A stretch of DNA of 64,000 nucleotides from Rhodococcus sp. 14-1411-2a (GCF_002259485.1 NZ_NPGA01000011.1:124001-188000), one strand, 5' to 3'; positions 7,408 to 16,972 are shown, counted from the first letter of the stretch. A program made the numbers and translations. Notes: a model not told the origin generated them from the sequence alone.

Positions 7408-9431
7408 ACGCTGTGAACAGTACGGCCGCCAAGATGACCGTCCAGCGACCCGGCATGATCACCACCGTGCAGGACTGGCCGGGTCGCATCGGGTACTGGA
7501 AGGTGGGCGTACCGCCGTCGGGGCCGATGGACGACCTGTCGTTCCGGCTCGGCAACGTCGCGCTCGGCAACGCCGAGGGTGCCCCGGGCCTCGAATCCAC
7601 CATGGCCGGGCCGGCATTGACGTTCGACGCCGACACCTACGTCTGCGTCACCGGCGCAGCGGTACCGGTGCGCATCGACGGCCGATCGGCCGCGCAGTGG
7701 AAGCCGGTGCTGGTTCCCGCCGGCGCCACCCTCGATGTCGGCACCACCACCGGGCACGGGCTACGGGTCTACGTTCTGATCCAGGGCAGCCTCGACGTCG
7801 ACGACTATCTCGGCAGCGCAGCAACGTTCACTCTCGGTAAGTTCGGCGGACATCGTGGCGGCACCCTCGGTGAGGGCGACGTCATCGGCCTGGCCGGACG
7901 CTCGGACAACTCCGAGATCCTCGGTCCGATTCCGATGGAACACCTGCCGGTGCTGACATCGAGCTGGGACATCGCCGTCACCGAGGGCCCCCACGGCGCG
8001 CCGGAGTTCTTCACCCGCGAGGACATCGACACCCTCTACGCCACCCGCTACGAGGTGCACTTCAACTCCGATCGCACCGGGGTCCGGCTCATCGGGCCGA
8101 AGCCGCAGTGGGCCAGGACCGACGGCGGCGAAGCCGGACTGCACCCGTCCAACATTCACGACAACGCCTACAGCGTCGGCGCACTGGACTTCACCGGCGA
8201 CACCCCGATTCTGCTAGGACCGGACGGCCCGAGTCTGGGCGGATTCGTCTGCCCCGTCACCGTTGTCGCCGCCGAGCGGTGGAAGCTCGGCCAGCTCCGC
8301 CCCGGGGACACCATCCGCTTCGTTCCGGTGCGAGCCGCGGCCACCGCCCCACTGGGATCACTCGGTCTTGCCCGGCGCGCATCTCTGCCTGCAGTGTTCT
8401 CCGCAGGCGGCGACGGGGACGACGGCGTTATTGCTCGACGCGACGCCGACACGTGCGTCACCTACCGGCGTTCGGGAGACGACAACGTCCTCGTCGAGTA
8501 CGGCGACATGAAACTCGACCTGGCCCTGCGTGCGCGAGTCCACGCCCTGCACCAGCGCGTCGAGGCACTCGCCCCGCGCGGGTTGGTGGACCTGACCCCG
8601 GGCATCCGCTCGTTGCAGGTGAAGGTGAATCCCGATGTGCTGTCGATCGATTCGTTGATGGGTCTGCTGTCCGAGGTCGAGGACGATCTTCCCGCGGCCT
8701 CGGAGCTCGTGGTGCCCAGCCGCCGGGTTCGGCTCCCGCTCTCGTGGGACGACCCCTCGACCCGCGAGGCGATCCAGCGGTACATGCACGGTGTGCGCGC
8801 CGACGCGCCGTGGTGCCCCTGGAACATCGAGTTCATCCGACGCATGAACGGACTCGACTCGGTGGCAGACGTGTTCGACACCGTCTTCGCCGCCGACTAC
8901 ATGGTGCTCGGACTCGGTGACGTGTATCTGGGCGCTCCGGTGGCGACACCACTCGACCCCCGACACCGCCTGGTGACAACCAAGTACAACCCGGCGCGAA
9001 CCTGGACGCCGGAGAACGCCGTCGGCATCGGTGGGGCATATCTATGCATTTACGGCATGGAGGGTCCCGGCGGATACCAGTTCGTGGGTCGAACCACGCA
9101 GGTGTGGAACCACAGCGCCGCCTACAGTGACGGCCCCTTCGAGGAGGGCACCCCGTGGTTGCTCCGGTTCTTCGACCGAATCTCCTGGTACTCGGTCGAA
9201 CCCGAGGAACTGATGGATCTGCGCGCAGATCTGGCAGCAGGCCGCGGCGGCGGAGTGGACATCACCGACGGTGAATTCTCGCTGGCCGAGCACGAGAACT
9301 TCCTCGAGACCAACGCGGACTCCATCGCCGAGTTCCGCGCGACGCAAGCCGTTGCCTTCGGTGCCGAGCGCGACGCGTGGTCGGCAGCAGGCGAATTCGA
9401 TACGACGAAGGGCAAGACCGATGCAGCCTGA
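7404..9431 (+). CDS. Urea/guanidine carboxylase carboxyltransferase part (KipA-KipI fusion), without biotin carboxylase or biotinyl domains
   Basis: A 675-residue protein starting at the ATGA overlap. Residues 1 to about 310 are the KipA/AHS2 carboxyltransferase half ([20 protein letters not shown], then [13 protein letters not shown]). Residues from about 350 to 600 are the KipI/AHS1 half, containing the urea-carboxylase-type stretch [20 protein letters not shown] and [14 protein letters not shown]. Complete urea/guanidine carboxylases are about 1200 residues, with an N-terminal biotin carboxylase and a C-terminal biotinyl domain. Neither is here: there is no ATP-grasp sequence and no A/V-MKM biotin motif, and the tail ends in a plain helical segment. 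The missing partners must come from another locus. Confidence 0.85.
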   Translation: MNAVNSTAAKMTVQRPGMITTVQDWPGRIGYWKVGVPPSGPMDDLSFRLGNVALGNAEGAPGLESTMAGPALTFDADTYVCVTGAAVPVRIDGRSAAQWKPVLVPAGATLDVGTTTGHGLRVYVLIQGSLDVDDYLGSAATFTLGKFGGHRGGTLGEGDVIGLAGRSDNSEILGPIPMEHLPVLTSSWDIAVTEGPHGAPEFFTREDIDTLYATRYEVHFNSDRTGVRLIGPKPQWARTDGGEAGLHPSNIHDNAYSVGALDFTGDTPILLGPDGPSLGGFVCPVTVVAAERWKLGQLRPGDTIRFVPVRAAATAPLGSLGLARRASLPAVFSAGGDGDDGVIARRDADTCVTYRRSGDDNVLVEYGDMKLDLALRARVHALHQRVEALAPRGLVDLTPGIRSLQVKVNPDVLSIDSLMGLLSEVEDDLPAASELVVPSRRVRLPLSWDDPSTREAIQRYMHGVRADAPWCPWNIEFIRRMNGLDSVADVFDTVFAADYMVLGLGDVYLGAPVATPLDPRHRLVTTKYNPARTWTPENAVGIGGAYLCIYGMEGPGGYQFVGRTTQVWNHSAAYSDGPFEEGTPWLLRFFDRISWYSVEPEELMDLRADLAAGRGGGVDITDGEFSLAEHENFLETNADSIAEFRATQAVAFGAERDAWSAAGEFDTTKGKTDAA

Positions 9432-11181
9432 GGTACGAGAGCGAGTTCTGCAGGCCTACAAGCGGATCGCCGAGGTGGATCGGCCCGAGGTCTGGATCAC
9501 CCTGCGCGACGAGAACGACGTGCTGGCCGAGGCAGTCGCCCTCGAGGAGGCACTCGCGGCCGGTGCCGATCTACCGCTCGCGGGCACACTGGTCGCGGTC
9601 AAGGACAACATCGACGTGGCCGGGCTGCCCACCACCGCGGCCTGCCCCGAGTTCGCCTACACCCCTTCGGCATCTGCCGTCGCCATCGAGCGACTGACCA
9701 GCCAGGGCGCACTGATACTGGGCAAGACCAACCTCGACCAGTTCGCCACCGGATTGGTCGGCACTCGCAGCCCCTACGGCGCGGTGCGGTGCGCCTGGGA
9801 TCCCACGCTGGTCTCGGGAGGCTCGAGTTCCGGGTCCGCCGTCACGGTGGCACTGGGCATCGCGGACATCGGAATCGGCACCGACACAGCAGGATCGGGT
9901 CGAGTACCCGCAGCCTTCCACGGAATCGTGGGCATCAAGACCTCACTGGGTATCGTGCCGAACACCGGTGTCGTTCCCGCCTGCGCCGACTACGACTGCG
10001 TCACCGTTCTCGCCCGTGATCTCGACAGTGCCACTGCGGCCATGAAAGTCATGACCGGCCCGACCGCCACCGATCCACGCAGCCGGGCCTGGCCCGCCGA
10101 CGTCCGACTGGCCGCATCCCCGCAGCCCCGTGTCGCCGTCCCACGAGGTGAGGATCTGACGTCGCTCAGCCCGGCGTACCGTCGGGCATTCGAGGAGACG
10201 GTCGCCGGCCTGGCCGACAAGGGCATGTCCCACGCCGAGGTCGACATCTCGGCGCTGCTCGACGCTGCAACACTTCTGTACGACGGAGCGATTGTGGCGC
10301 AGCGCTATTCGGCCGTCGGAGAGTTCCTCGACACCGCGCCTGCCGGTGCCGATCCCACGGTGGCCGCGATCGTTCGATCGGCTGCAGGGCCGTCCGCGCA
10401 TCGATACGTGGACGATCTCGACACCCTTGCGCGAGCGAAGACAGCAGCCCGCACACTCCTCAGCGAGTTCGACGGCCTGCTGTTACCCACCACCACCGAG
10501 CATCCCACTATTGCTGCGGTGCAGTCGGATCCGATGAGCATCAACCGGCGGCTGGGTACGTTCACCAACTTCTGCAACCTGCTCGACATGGCCGCGGTGG
10601 CCGTTCCCGGAGCCCCGACGCCGGATGGCACTCCGTTCGGGGTCATGGTCGTCGTACCTGCGTTCGAGGATCAGATCGCAATCGACCTGGCGGCACAGTT
10701 GAGCGGAATCGAGTCACCGTCGTTGATCGACGACGGCATCGAGGTACTGGCCGTCGGCGCACATCTGCGCGGTTTTCCGGTGCATCACCAGTTGACCGAT
10801 CGCGGTGCGCGATTCAGCGGCGAGGTGACGACCACGGCGGACTACCGGCTGGTGGATCTGCACACCACCCCGCCCAAGCCCGGCCTGATACGGCGGGCTG
10901 GCGACGGCGCACCCATCTCCGGAGAGCTCTATCGCATGTCCGCTGCCGCGCTCGGAACCTTCCTCGCCGGGCTCCCGTCACCGATGGGTCTGGGTCCGGT
11001 CGAATTGTCCGACGGCCGCTGGGTCACCGGATTCTGCTGTGCGCACGACGCCGCCGAGTCGGGAACCGACATCACCGAATTCGGCGGCTGGCGCGCGTAC
11101 AGAGCTCACGCCGGGACCGGTTTGCCCCCATCGGTCGCCACTCGCACCGCGAGGAGCCCGAGCACCGTGCCCATGACGTAG
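9421..11181 (+). CDS. atzF: Allophanate hydrolase
   Basis: A 586-residue amidase-signature enzyme that splits allophanate into ammonia and CO2. The Ser-cisSer-Lys machinery is visible: [10 protein letters not shown] (Lys near residue 61), [10 protein letters not shown] (near 134) and [12 protein letters not shown] (nucleophile Ser near 157). The C-terminal domain of AtzF-type enzymes is also present ([19 protein letters not shown]), so this is the two-domain form. The ATG at 9421 overlaps the carboxyltransferase by 11 nt. The 3' end is unusual: the frame runs 76 nt into the convergent lysE-type gene and adds about 20 residues after the usual FGGWRAY end. Confidence 0.9.
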   Translation: MQPEVRERVLQAYKRIAEVDRPEVWITLRDENDVLAEAVALEEALAAGADLPLAGTLVAVKDNIDVAGLPTTAACPEFAYTPSASAVAIERLTSQGALILGKTNLDQFATGLVGTRSPYGAVRCAWDPTLVSGGSSSGSAVTVALGIADIGIGTDTAGSGRVPAAFHGIVGIKTSLGIVPNTGVVPACADYDCVTVLARDLDSATAAMKVMTGPTATDPRSRAWPADVRLAASPQPRVAVPRGEDLTSLSPAYRRAFEETVAGLADKGMSHAEVDISALLDAATLLYDGAIVAQRYSAVGEFLDTAPAGADPTVAAIVRSAAGPSAHRYVDDLDTLARAKTAARTLLSEFDGLLLPTTTEHPTIAAVQSDPMSINRRLGTFTNFCNLLDMAAVAVPGAPTPDGTPFGVMVVVPAFEDQIAIDLAAQLSGIESPSLIDDGIEVLAVGAHLRGFPVHHQLTDRGARFSGEVTTTADYRLVDLHTTPPKPGLIRRAGDGAPISGELYRMSAAALGTFLAGLPSPMGLGPVELSDGRWVTGFCCAHDAAESGTDITEFGGWRAYRAHAGTGLPPSVATRTARSPSTVPMT

Positions 11182-11747
11182 CGCTGCACCCGCAGCCACG
11201 TCGGGCGAACGGCGAGGAACTGCGCGATCGATCCGGCGAGCACCACGATCGCCAGGTTGACCGCTACGGCCACGGCGACCTGCACCCCGCCGAGCGTGAA
11301 TCCCTGCAGCAGAATGTGTCCCGCCGCAGGGTCGACGAACTGCGGGATGACCGAAATGTACATGATCGCGATCTTCGGGTTCAGCAGGTTGGTCGCCAAG
11401 CCCATCGTGAACAGCCGGCGGTTCGAATCCTGTTGCAGCTCGGTCGGTTCGAATGCCGACACCGTCCCGCGCACGGCCTGCACCGCCAACCAGGCGAGGT
11501 AGGCCGCGCCGGCGAGCTTGACCGCCGTGTACAGCGCGGGCACGGCCGTGAACACCGCGGCCAGGCCGAGATTGGTGGCCGTCAGATAGATCAGGAATCC
11601 GATCGCGACGCCGCCCAGCGACACCAGTCCCGCCCGTCTGCCCTGCGAAATACTGCGCGAGACAAGGTAGATCATGTTCGGCCCCGGTGTCAGAACCAAC
11701 GCGAGAGCCACTGCGAACACACCGAGAACTGCGGAATACGAGACCAT
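11106..11747 (-). CDS. LysE-family amino acid exporter
   Basis: A 213-residue membrane protein of about six helices with the LysE/RhtB signature at the N-terminus (LTPGPNMIYLVSRSISQGRRAGL) and the conserved KLAGAAYLAWLAVQA segment. It should export an amino acid or related metabolite. The convergent allophanate hydrolase overlaps its last 76 nt. It stands alone on its strand, separated from the SGNH hydrolase by about 60 nt. The substrate cannot be inferred. Confidence 0.85.
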   Translation of the reverse strand: MVSYSAVLGVFAVALALVLTPGPNMIYLVSRSISQGRRAGLVSLGGVAIGFLIYLTATNLGLAAVFTAVPALYTAVKLAGAAYLAWLAVQAVRGTVSAFEPTELQQDSNRRLFTMGLATNLLNPKIAIMYISVIPQFVDPAAGHILLQGFTLGGVQVAVAVAVNLAIVVLAGSIAQFLAVRPTWLRVQRYVMGTVLGLLAVRVATDGGKPVPA

Positions 11748-11810
11748 GCGATCAAGACTTCACGTCGACCGGCCCGCAGGAGAAGAGCCAGTTACGGTGT
11801 CGTGGTTCCC

Positions 11811-12704
11811 TTATCCGGCACGCACTGCCGAGGCCACCGCGGCACCGATCGCCGCCATTCCCGCCGCCGTCGGATGCAGGGGTGCCGCAGGATTCTGCGG
11901 GACGACCCCCTCGAAGTACCGCTGATCGGCAGCCACGCACACGTCGTGGCCGACACTCAGCGCCTCGGTGTCGACGAACTCTGCACCGTGCTCGTCCGCC
12001 TGCTGCTTCAGTGCCTCGTTCATGGCGGTGATGCTGCCCTGGATGTAGTCGGCGTCCTCCGGCAGCATCGGTTGCGTGGGGAAACAGCCACCGTCGGGCA
12101 GATAGGTGCCGTAACCGACGACCAGAATCCGCGCGTCGGGCGCACGTTCGGCCACCGCGTCGAGCATCGCTCCCCAGCTCGGTGCAGCGTCCTCGATGGC
12201 CGCGGCCACGGAGTCGACGCCCCCTGCGGTGAGCCGGTCCCTGCAGACGTTGGTGGCCGAGGTGTCCGCGAACGTCAGGCACTGCACTGCCGTCGAGACC
12301 AGCCCGATGTCGTTGCCGCCGATCGTGACGGTCACCAGATCGGTCTCGGGGGTCAGCGCATCGAGTTGCACGGGCACCTCGCCGCTGGATGTTCCCTGCG
12401 CAGTGGAGACGATGTTCTCGGTGACCGCACCCGAGCAGGTGACGTCGACGAACGAGCCGACTGCCAAGTCCTCGGCGAGTACGTGTGGGTAGTTGGAATC
12501 GGACTGCTGGCATCCCGGTGCGCCGACCTGATCGGGGATCCGCGGGCCCGATGCGGCCGAGTCACCCAGCGCGACGTAATTCAGCGGAACGGACGCGTCC
12601 TCCGACGACCCAGCAGGCGCTTCCGACACCGAAGACTCCGACGAACAGCCCGCCAGTACGCAGGCGGACACAGCAAGACCGACGAGAATTCCCTGGCTCC
12701 TCAC
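11811..12704 (-). CDS. Secreted SGNH-hydrolase lipoprotein
   Basis: With the GTG start at 12704 the product has 297 residues and begins with a lipoprotein signal (GILVGLAVSACVLAGC, lipobox LAGC). The mature part has SGNH/GDSL esterase blocks: ALGDSAASGPRI (block I Ser), TIGGNDIG (block III Asn), and a C-terminal PLHPTAAG (His). It should be a membrane-anchored lipase or esterase outside the cell. The internal cysteines resemble actinobacterial secreted SGNH lipases. A TAGCGT box 7 nt before the GTG supports this start and leaderless transcription; the ATG at 12767 would put a non-signal extension in front of the lipobox. Confidence 0.85.
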   Translation of the reverse strand: MRSQGILVGLAVSACVLAGCSSESSVSEAPAGSSEDASVPLNYVALGDSAASGPRIPDQVGAPGCQQSDSNYPHVLAEDLAVGSFVDVTCSGAVTENIVSTAQGTSSGEVPVQLDALTPETDLVTVTIGGNDIGLVSTAVQCLTFADTSATNVCRDRLTAGGVDSVAAAIEDAAPSWGAMLDAVAERAPDARILVVGYGTYLPDGGCFPTQPMLPEDADYIQGSITAMNEALKQQADEHGAEFVDTEALSVGHDVCVAADQRYFEGVVPQNPAAPLHPTAAGMAAIGAAVASAVRAG

Positions 12705-12711
12705 AGCTTCG

Positions 12712-12717
12712 ACGCTA
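12712..12717 (-). promoter_or_regulatory. -10 box (TAGCGT) for leaderless SGNH lipoprotein mRNA
   Basis: TAGCGT on the minus strand lies exactly 7 nt before the GTG at 12704. The spacing fits an actinobacterial leaderless promoter and helps choose the GTG start. Confidence 0.45.
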
Positions 12718-12784
12718 CAGATGCCGGTAATCTCGACCGGGTTGTCCAGGACAGACGTCCATCGCATCGAACAGAGGAATTTTC

Positions 12785-12889
12785 ATGATCACCGCGTTCA
12801 TCAACCAGATCCTCAGCGGCTTCGGCTCCATTTCCGCTGGCAGCAGTGGCTTCGAGCTGGCACCGGGAACGCTGCCCTTCGGGCTGTAG
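12785..12889 (+). CDS. Candidate 34-residue small protein
   Basis: ATG to TAG encodes 34 residues with the sequence features MITAFINQILSGFG, then a Ser/Gly-rich stretch and ...TLPFGL at the end. An AGAGGA element about 8 nt before the ATG is a good ribosome-binding site, and the gene sits alone in the space between the SGNH gene and the next small gene. The first half could form a short amphipathic or membrane-associated helix. I do not recognise it. Its composition is not random-looking, but at this length only conservation in relatives could prove it is coding. Confidence 0.4.
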   Translation: MITAFINQILSGFGSISAGSSGFELAPGTLPFGL

Positions 12890-12958
12890 AGACCACCGCA
12901 TACTCACCCGCGCGGTGGCCGACGATTGCTTCTTCCGCCGCGCGGGTAGTCCGGCATC

Positions 12959-13114
12959 ATGACTACCCACGACAACGACTCGAAGACCCCCGACGCCGAG
13001 AAGGACGTGACGTCCGATCCGGCCGCGGCTGCAGAAGACAACGATTGGTCGAGCGAAGGCGGAGCGATCGAAACCGGTCCCGCGACCGACGACGAGCGAA
13101 CCGACAGCAACTAA
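12959..13114 (+). CDS. Small acidic, disordered hypothetical protein
   Basis: A 51-residue frame from ATG to TAA. The product is strongly acidic and low in hydrophobics (rich in Asp, Glu, Ala, Thr and Ser), so it is probably intrinsically disordered. It overlaps the convergent 80-residue gene by 4 nt, the tight convergence seen for other real genes in this window. Small acidic proteins of this kind are common in actinobacteria, but I cannot assign a function. Confidence 0.5.
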   Translation: MTTHDNDSKTPDAEKDVTSDPAAAAEDNDWSSEGGAIETGPATDDERTDSN

Positions 13115-13353
13115 CCGATCAGACGGCGGGGCGCGGCCCGCAACGTGCGGACGTCGCCGTCGGCGACGATGTGCTCCACCGTCTCACCTCGGGTGCGCGT
13201 CGAATCGCCGACGGTGAACCTCACGCGAGCGTCACCGAGCCAGTCGACTCCGACGACGATTCCCACGGTGCCCTTCGGTATCCCGCTGCGCCACCGCAGG
13301 TGCCCCAGATTGCGTACCGTGATCACGGTCTCGCCGATCTCGAAATGCCCCAT
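13111..13353 (-). CDS. Small SH3-like/KOW-type beta-barrel protein
   Basis: An 80-residue protein with alternating beta-strand character and the motif IPKGTVGIVVGVDW, which resembles the KOW/SH3 turn (..G..G.V..v). The ends are basic. The start ATG is at 13353. It could bind nucleic acid or a protein partner. No neighbour suggests a pathway. Its length is complete for a single SH3-like barrel. Confidence 0.6.
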   Translation of the reverse strand: MGHFEIGETVITVRNLGHLRWRSGIPKGTVGIVVGVDWLGDARVRFTVGDSTRTRGETVEHIVADGDVRTLRAAPRRLIG

Positions 13354-13543
13354 ACGCCCCCCCGGCTCGATTCTTACCGACCAGTAGACCTCGAGTGAAC
13401 GCCCTGTTCAAGCGGTACATCCGCGCTTACTTCGCCCGCTGACAGCCTCGGTGCCAGTCGGCACGATCACAATTCGGCAATTGGCCCATTTGCGGCCATC
13501 AACCCCGACCTGGGGTATCTTTCGCTTCTACCATTTGCTGTCC

Positions 13544-13561
13544 TGGCAAGAATTATTGCCA
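13544..13561. promoter_or_regulatory. Inverted repeat TGGCAA-n6-TTGCCA upstream of the flavin oxidoreductase
   Basis: A perfect 6+6 bp inverted repeat with a 6-bp AT-rich spacer, ending 11 nt before the GTG start at 13573. The rest of the gap from 13354 shows no gene. The position would block or recruit RNA polymerase for the oxidoreductase; the regulator is not in view. Confidence 0.45.
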
Positions 13562-13572
13562 ACTTTCGGACC

Positions 13573-14565
13573 GTGTCGGACACTCTTCCCATGACTACAG
13601 ACACCGATCGACACACTCCGGTCGACGCGATCATCGTCGGCGGCGGAGTCGCCGGACTCAGCGCCGCCGTGGCCCTCGGCCGTTCCCGACGATCCGTCGC
13701 GATCATCGACGCGGGCGATCCCCGCAACGCTCCGGCAGCGCATTCACACAACTACCTCACCCGCGACGGGGAATCGCCTCTCGAGCTGGTTCGCCTCGGC
13801 CGAGACGAGGCGCGACACTACGGCGCACGCATCGTCGAGGGTGTCGCGACGTCCGCGAGTCGAACCGAAGCCGGGTTCGAGGTGACTCTCGCCGACGGTT
13901 CCGTCGTCCGCGGCCGCCGCCTCCTGGTCACCACCGGCCTCACCGATGTACTGCCCGACATCCCCGGCCTCGCCGATCGGTGGGGGCGCGACGTACTGCA
14001 CTGCCCGTACTGCCACGGCTGGGAGGTACGCGATCGCAGGATCGGCATCATCGGCAGCGCCATGGTCGGGCATCAGGCACAGATGTGGCGTCAGCTCACC
14101 GAGCAAGTCACGGTGTTCGCGCACACGGCACCGAATTCGGCCGAAGAGGACCTCGAACGACTCGCCGCACGTGGCATCGAGGTCGTCGACGGGGAGATCG
14201 CTCGGGTCGATGTCGACGGCGACGCAATCGTCGGAGTGACACTCGCGAGCGGCACGCAGATCCCGCTCGACGCGTTGGTCGTCGGACCCAACTTCACCTC
14301 CCGCGCAGACGTCCTGTTGTCGCTGGGGCTCGCCACGACCGAGATGGTCATGAACGACCACGTCCTCGGCACGTACGTCGAGGCCGATCCCGTCGGCGCC
14401 ACCTCCGTTCCCGGCGTGTGGGTTGCAGGCAACGTGTCCGCACCGATGGACACCGTCGTGGCGGCGTCCGCGGCCGGAGTGAAGGCAGGCGCGGCTATCA
14501 ACGGTGACCTGATCGAGGAGGAGGTTCGCATCGCCGTCGAACGGGCAAAGGCCATCGCTTCGTAG
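13573..14565 (+). CDS. Thioredoxin-reductase-like NAD(P)/FAD-dependent oxidoreductase
   Basis: About 330 residues with the two-dinucleotide-domain arrangement of thioredoxin reductases: FAD loop IIVGGGVAGLSAAVAL, redox-active CPYC in HCPYCHGWEVRD (near residue 144), then the NADPH loop GIIGSAMVGHQAQ and a C-terminal VWVAGNVS FAD segment. No thioredoxin gene is adjacent, so it more likely belongs to the HCPYCHG class of flavoproteins whose physiological partner is not established. The GTG at 13573 or the ATG at 13591 could be the start. A perfect inverted repeat lies just upstream. Confidence 0.85.
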   Translation: MSDTLPMTTDTDRHTPVDAIIVGGGVAGLSAAVALGRSRRSVAIIDAGDPRNAPAAHSHNYLTRDGESPLELVRLGRDEARHYGARIVEGVATSASRTEAGFEVTLADGSVVRGRRLLVTTGLTDVLPDIPGLADRWGRDVLHCPYCHGWEVRDRRIGIIGSAMVGHQAQMWRQLTEQVTVFAHTAPNSAEEDLERLAARGIEVVDGEIARVDVDGDAIVGVTLASGTQIPLDALVVGPNFTSRADVLLSLGLATTEMVMNDHVLGTYVEADPVGATSVPGVWVAGNVSAPMDTVVAASAAGVKAGAAINGDLIEEEVRIAVERAKAIAS

Positions 14566-14731
14566 ATGCCCGGAGACCGACACCCGTGAGCTGTCACAAC
14601 ATCTGTTGAGCTTTTCCCACCTACAGGCCGGCTTCGGCTCCGTATGCGCTGCGCAAAGACGTATATTCACCCATGGAGGCGTCGCGAACAGCCATGCGAA
14701 CGCTACGAGCGAGAAGGAAGTAGGTCCTTCG

Positions 14732-16963
14732 ATGAGTACGAAGGTCGCTGCGCCCTTCGCCATGCACACCGTACGAACCGTCGGTCTGGGTGCCGTGGTC
14801 GTCGTCGCGAGCACCGTCTTCGTTCTCGGCGACGCCGGAATACGGGCCGGCGTGCTCGCCACCGTCGCAGTCGGATCGGTGCTGGCCATCAGCGCCGCTA
14901 TCCGTCGATACCGTCCCGACGACTCTCGGTGCTGGTGGGCACTGTTCGGTGCCTCGGTGCTGTTCATGTTCGGGGTCTCGCTCCGCAGCGATCCCACCGC
15001 ACTGAACCATTCGTTCCCGCTGCTGCCGGATCTGTTCACCCTGACCGGGTACGCCCTCGTAGGGTACGCACTGTCGCGGTGGATCCGAGATCGACAGTCG
15101 ATCGACGACATCACTCCGCTCGTCGATGCAGGCCTGATCTTCCTCGGCACCCTGTTCCTGTCGTGGTTGCTGTTCATCTCCCCGGCCCTCGAATCTCCCC
15201 GGTCGTCGGCATCGACCGTGGTCAACGGGCTGTATCCGGCGATCGACGCAGCACTGATCACCCTGACCACCTACCTGCTGTTCTCGTCCAAACCCCGCAC
15301 CCCCGCGCTGCAGTGGGCTCTGCTCGCGCTCGTCGCGACACTCGTCGGCGACATCTCGTACGCGTTCGCGGCCACCACCGACGACGCGCCGTCCTCGGGA
15401 TTGCTCGACGGCATCTACCTGTTCGCGTATCTCGCCCTGGCGATGGCCGCCCTGGATCCGTCGATGCGTACCGTCTCCCAGCGGCAGACTCCTGCACCGG
15501 CGCACAGCAACCGCCGCGTCGTGTTCGTGGTGACGCTGCTGGTCGTCTGCGCTACGGTCCCGCTGCTGGGCTCGGCCGTGTCCACCGGAGATCTGATCGT
15601 CCGATCCCTGTTGCTCGCCTCGATTCTGGTGGGGGCCTTCCTGCGCGGCGAACGCGCGCTGGCCCGCGTGCAGGTCGGTGAGGAGCACGCGAAATACCTG
15701 GCCGCTCACGATCTGTTGACCGGCCTACCGAACCGCACGATGCTCGACGAGGAATTCACCCGGCTCGAGCGCACCCAGACTCCGGGGCGCACGTGCGTCC
15801 TGTTCGTCGACCTCGACAACTTCAAGATGGTCAACGACTCGTACGGTCACCGCGTCGGTGACGAACTCATCGTGGCCGCAGCGCGACGCATCCGCGCCGC
15901 CGTCGGTGCCGCCGACACCGTGGTCAGGTACGCCGGTGACGAGTTCGTCGTGTTGACCCGCCGCGATCGCGGCGGAGCAGAAGCATTGGCCCGCCGCATC
16001 ATCGATCGAACGAACGAGCCGTTCCCTCTGAGCGCCGCAACGGCATACGTCACGGCCTCGGTGGGAATCGCGGACGCGGACCGACTGCACGACGCCATCC
16101 GCGAGGCCGACACCGCGATGTATCACGCGAAATCTCTCGGCGCGGCGCGCTACGCGTTCTTCGACGAGTCCCTGCGTGCGCGAGCCACATCCGCGATCGA
16201 GACCGCCACCGCGCTGCGCGGTGCAATCAGACGCGGCGAGCTCGAGGTGTACTACCAGCCGATCATCGAGACCACCTCGCGCACCACCGTCGTCTACGAG
16301 GCACTCCTGCGCTGGAACTGGCAGGGGCGAGTGCGTACCCCCAACGAGTTCATCCCGATCGCCGAATCCACCAACCTCATCAAGGAAATCGGCGAATGGG
16401 TGCTGCGCACCGCGATGTCGGATCTGGTGACACTGCGTTCCGACGGGCAGGACGTCACCATGTCGGTGAACGTGTCCCCGATGCAGTTGCGTGACGATTC
16501 GTTGCCGGTGATCGTCGGGAGACTGCTCGACACGTACGGCCTCCACGGAGCGGATCTGGCCCTCGAGATCACCGAGAGCGTGCTGATCGACGACATGGGT
16601 ACGGCGAAAAGCGTTCTCGACCGACTCGCTGCGATGGGTGTGCTCATCGTTCTCGACGACTTCGGTATCGGCTACTCCTCGTTGAGCAGGCTGCGCGCGA
16701 TGCCGATCGCACTGCTCAAGATCGACAAGTCGTTCGTCCACCAGATCGGCACTTCGGAATCCGACACGCAGCTGATTCGCGCGATCGTCGCCATGGCGTC
16801 GGCGCTGCCGGTGGCCACGGTGGCCGAGGGCGTCGAGACCGAGGAGCAGGCCGCGATCATCGAGGCTCTCGAATGCCGCTTCGCGCAGGGCTTTCTGTTC
16901 GGTAGACCGGCACCCGTCGCACATTGGCTTCTCGAATCTGCCGAGACCCGTGCCGGCAGGTGA
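14732..16963 (+). CDS. Membrane-bound GGDEF-EAL protein (c-di-GMP diguanylate cyclase/phosphodiesterase)
   Basis: A 743-residue protein starting at the ATG preceded by GAAGGAAGTAGG. Residues 1 to about 310 hold eight to ten membrane helices without a recognised sensor domain. A GGDEF domain follows; its active site reads YAGDEF near residue 400 (AGDEF, a variant seen in active cyclases), and the I-site RxxD is degenerate (GAAD). The EAL domain is intact in its motifs: YEALLRW (near 522), LEITESVL and DDFGIGYSSL. It could both make and degrade c-di-GMP; losing the I-site would remove product inhibition of the cyclase. It is monocistronic. Confidence 0.9.
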   Translation: MSTKVAAPFAMHTVRTVGLGAVVVVASTVFVLGDAGIRAGVLATVAVGSVLAISAAIRRYRPDDSRCWWALFGASVLFMFGVSLRSDPTALNHSFPLLPDLFTLTGYALVGYALSRWIRDRQSIDDITPLVDAGLIFLGTLFLSWLLFISPALESPRSSASTVVNGLYPAIDAALITLTTYLLFSSKPRTPALQWALLALVATLVGDISYAFAATTDDAPSSGLLDGIYLFAYLALAMAALDPSMRTVSQRQTPAPAHSNRRVVFVVTLLVVCATVPLLGSAVSTGDLIVRSLLLASILVGAFLRGERALARVQVGEEHAKYLAAHDLLTGLPNRTMLDEEFTRLERTQTPGRTCVLFVDLDNFKMVNDSYGHRVGDELIVAAARRIRAAVGAADTVVRYAGDEFVVLTRRDRGGAEALARRIIDRTNEPFPLSAATAYVTASVGIADADRLHDAIREADTAMYHAKSLGAARYAFFDESLRARATSAIETATALRGAIRRGELEVYYQPIIETTSRTTVVYEALLRWNWQGRVRTPNEFIPIAESTNLIKEIGEWVLRTAMSDLVTLRSDGQDVTMSVNVSPMQLRDDSLPVIVGRLLDTYGLHGADLALEITESVLIDDMGTAKSVLDRLAAMGVLIVLDDFGIGYSSLSRLRAMPIALLKIDKSFVHQIGTSESDTQLIRAIVAMASALPVATVAEGVETEEQAAIIEALECRFAQGFLFGRPAPVAHWLLESAETRAGR

Positions 16964-16972
16964 GCCGGGTGT

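Noticed and set aside
11419..11432. tRNA T-loop-like sequence GGTTCGAATCC
   Set aside because: It lies inside the LysE coding sequence and there is no acceptor or anticodon stem around it.
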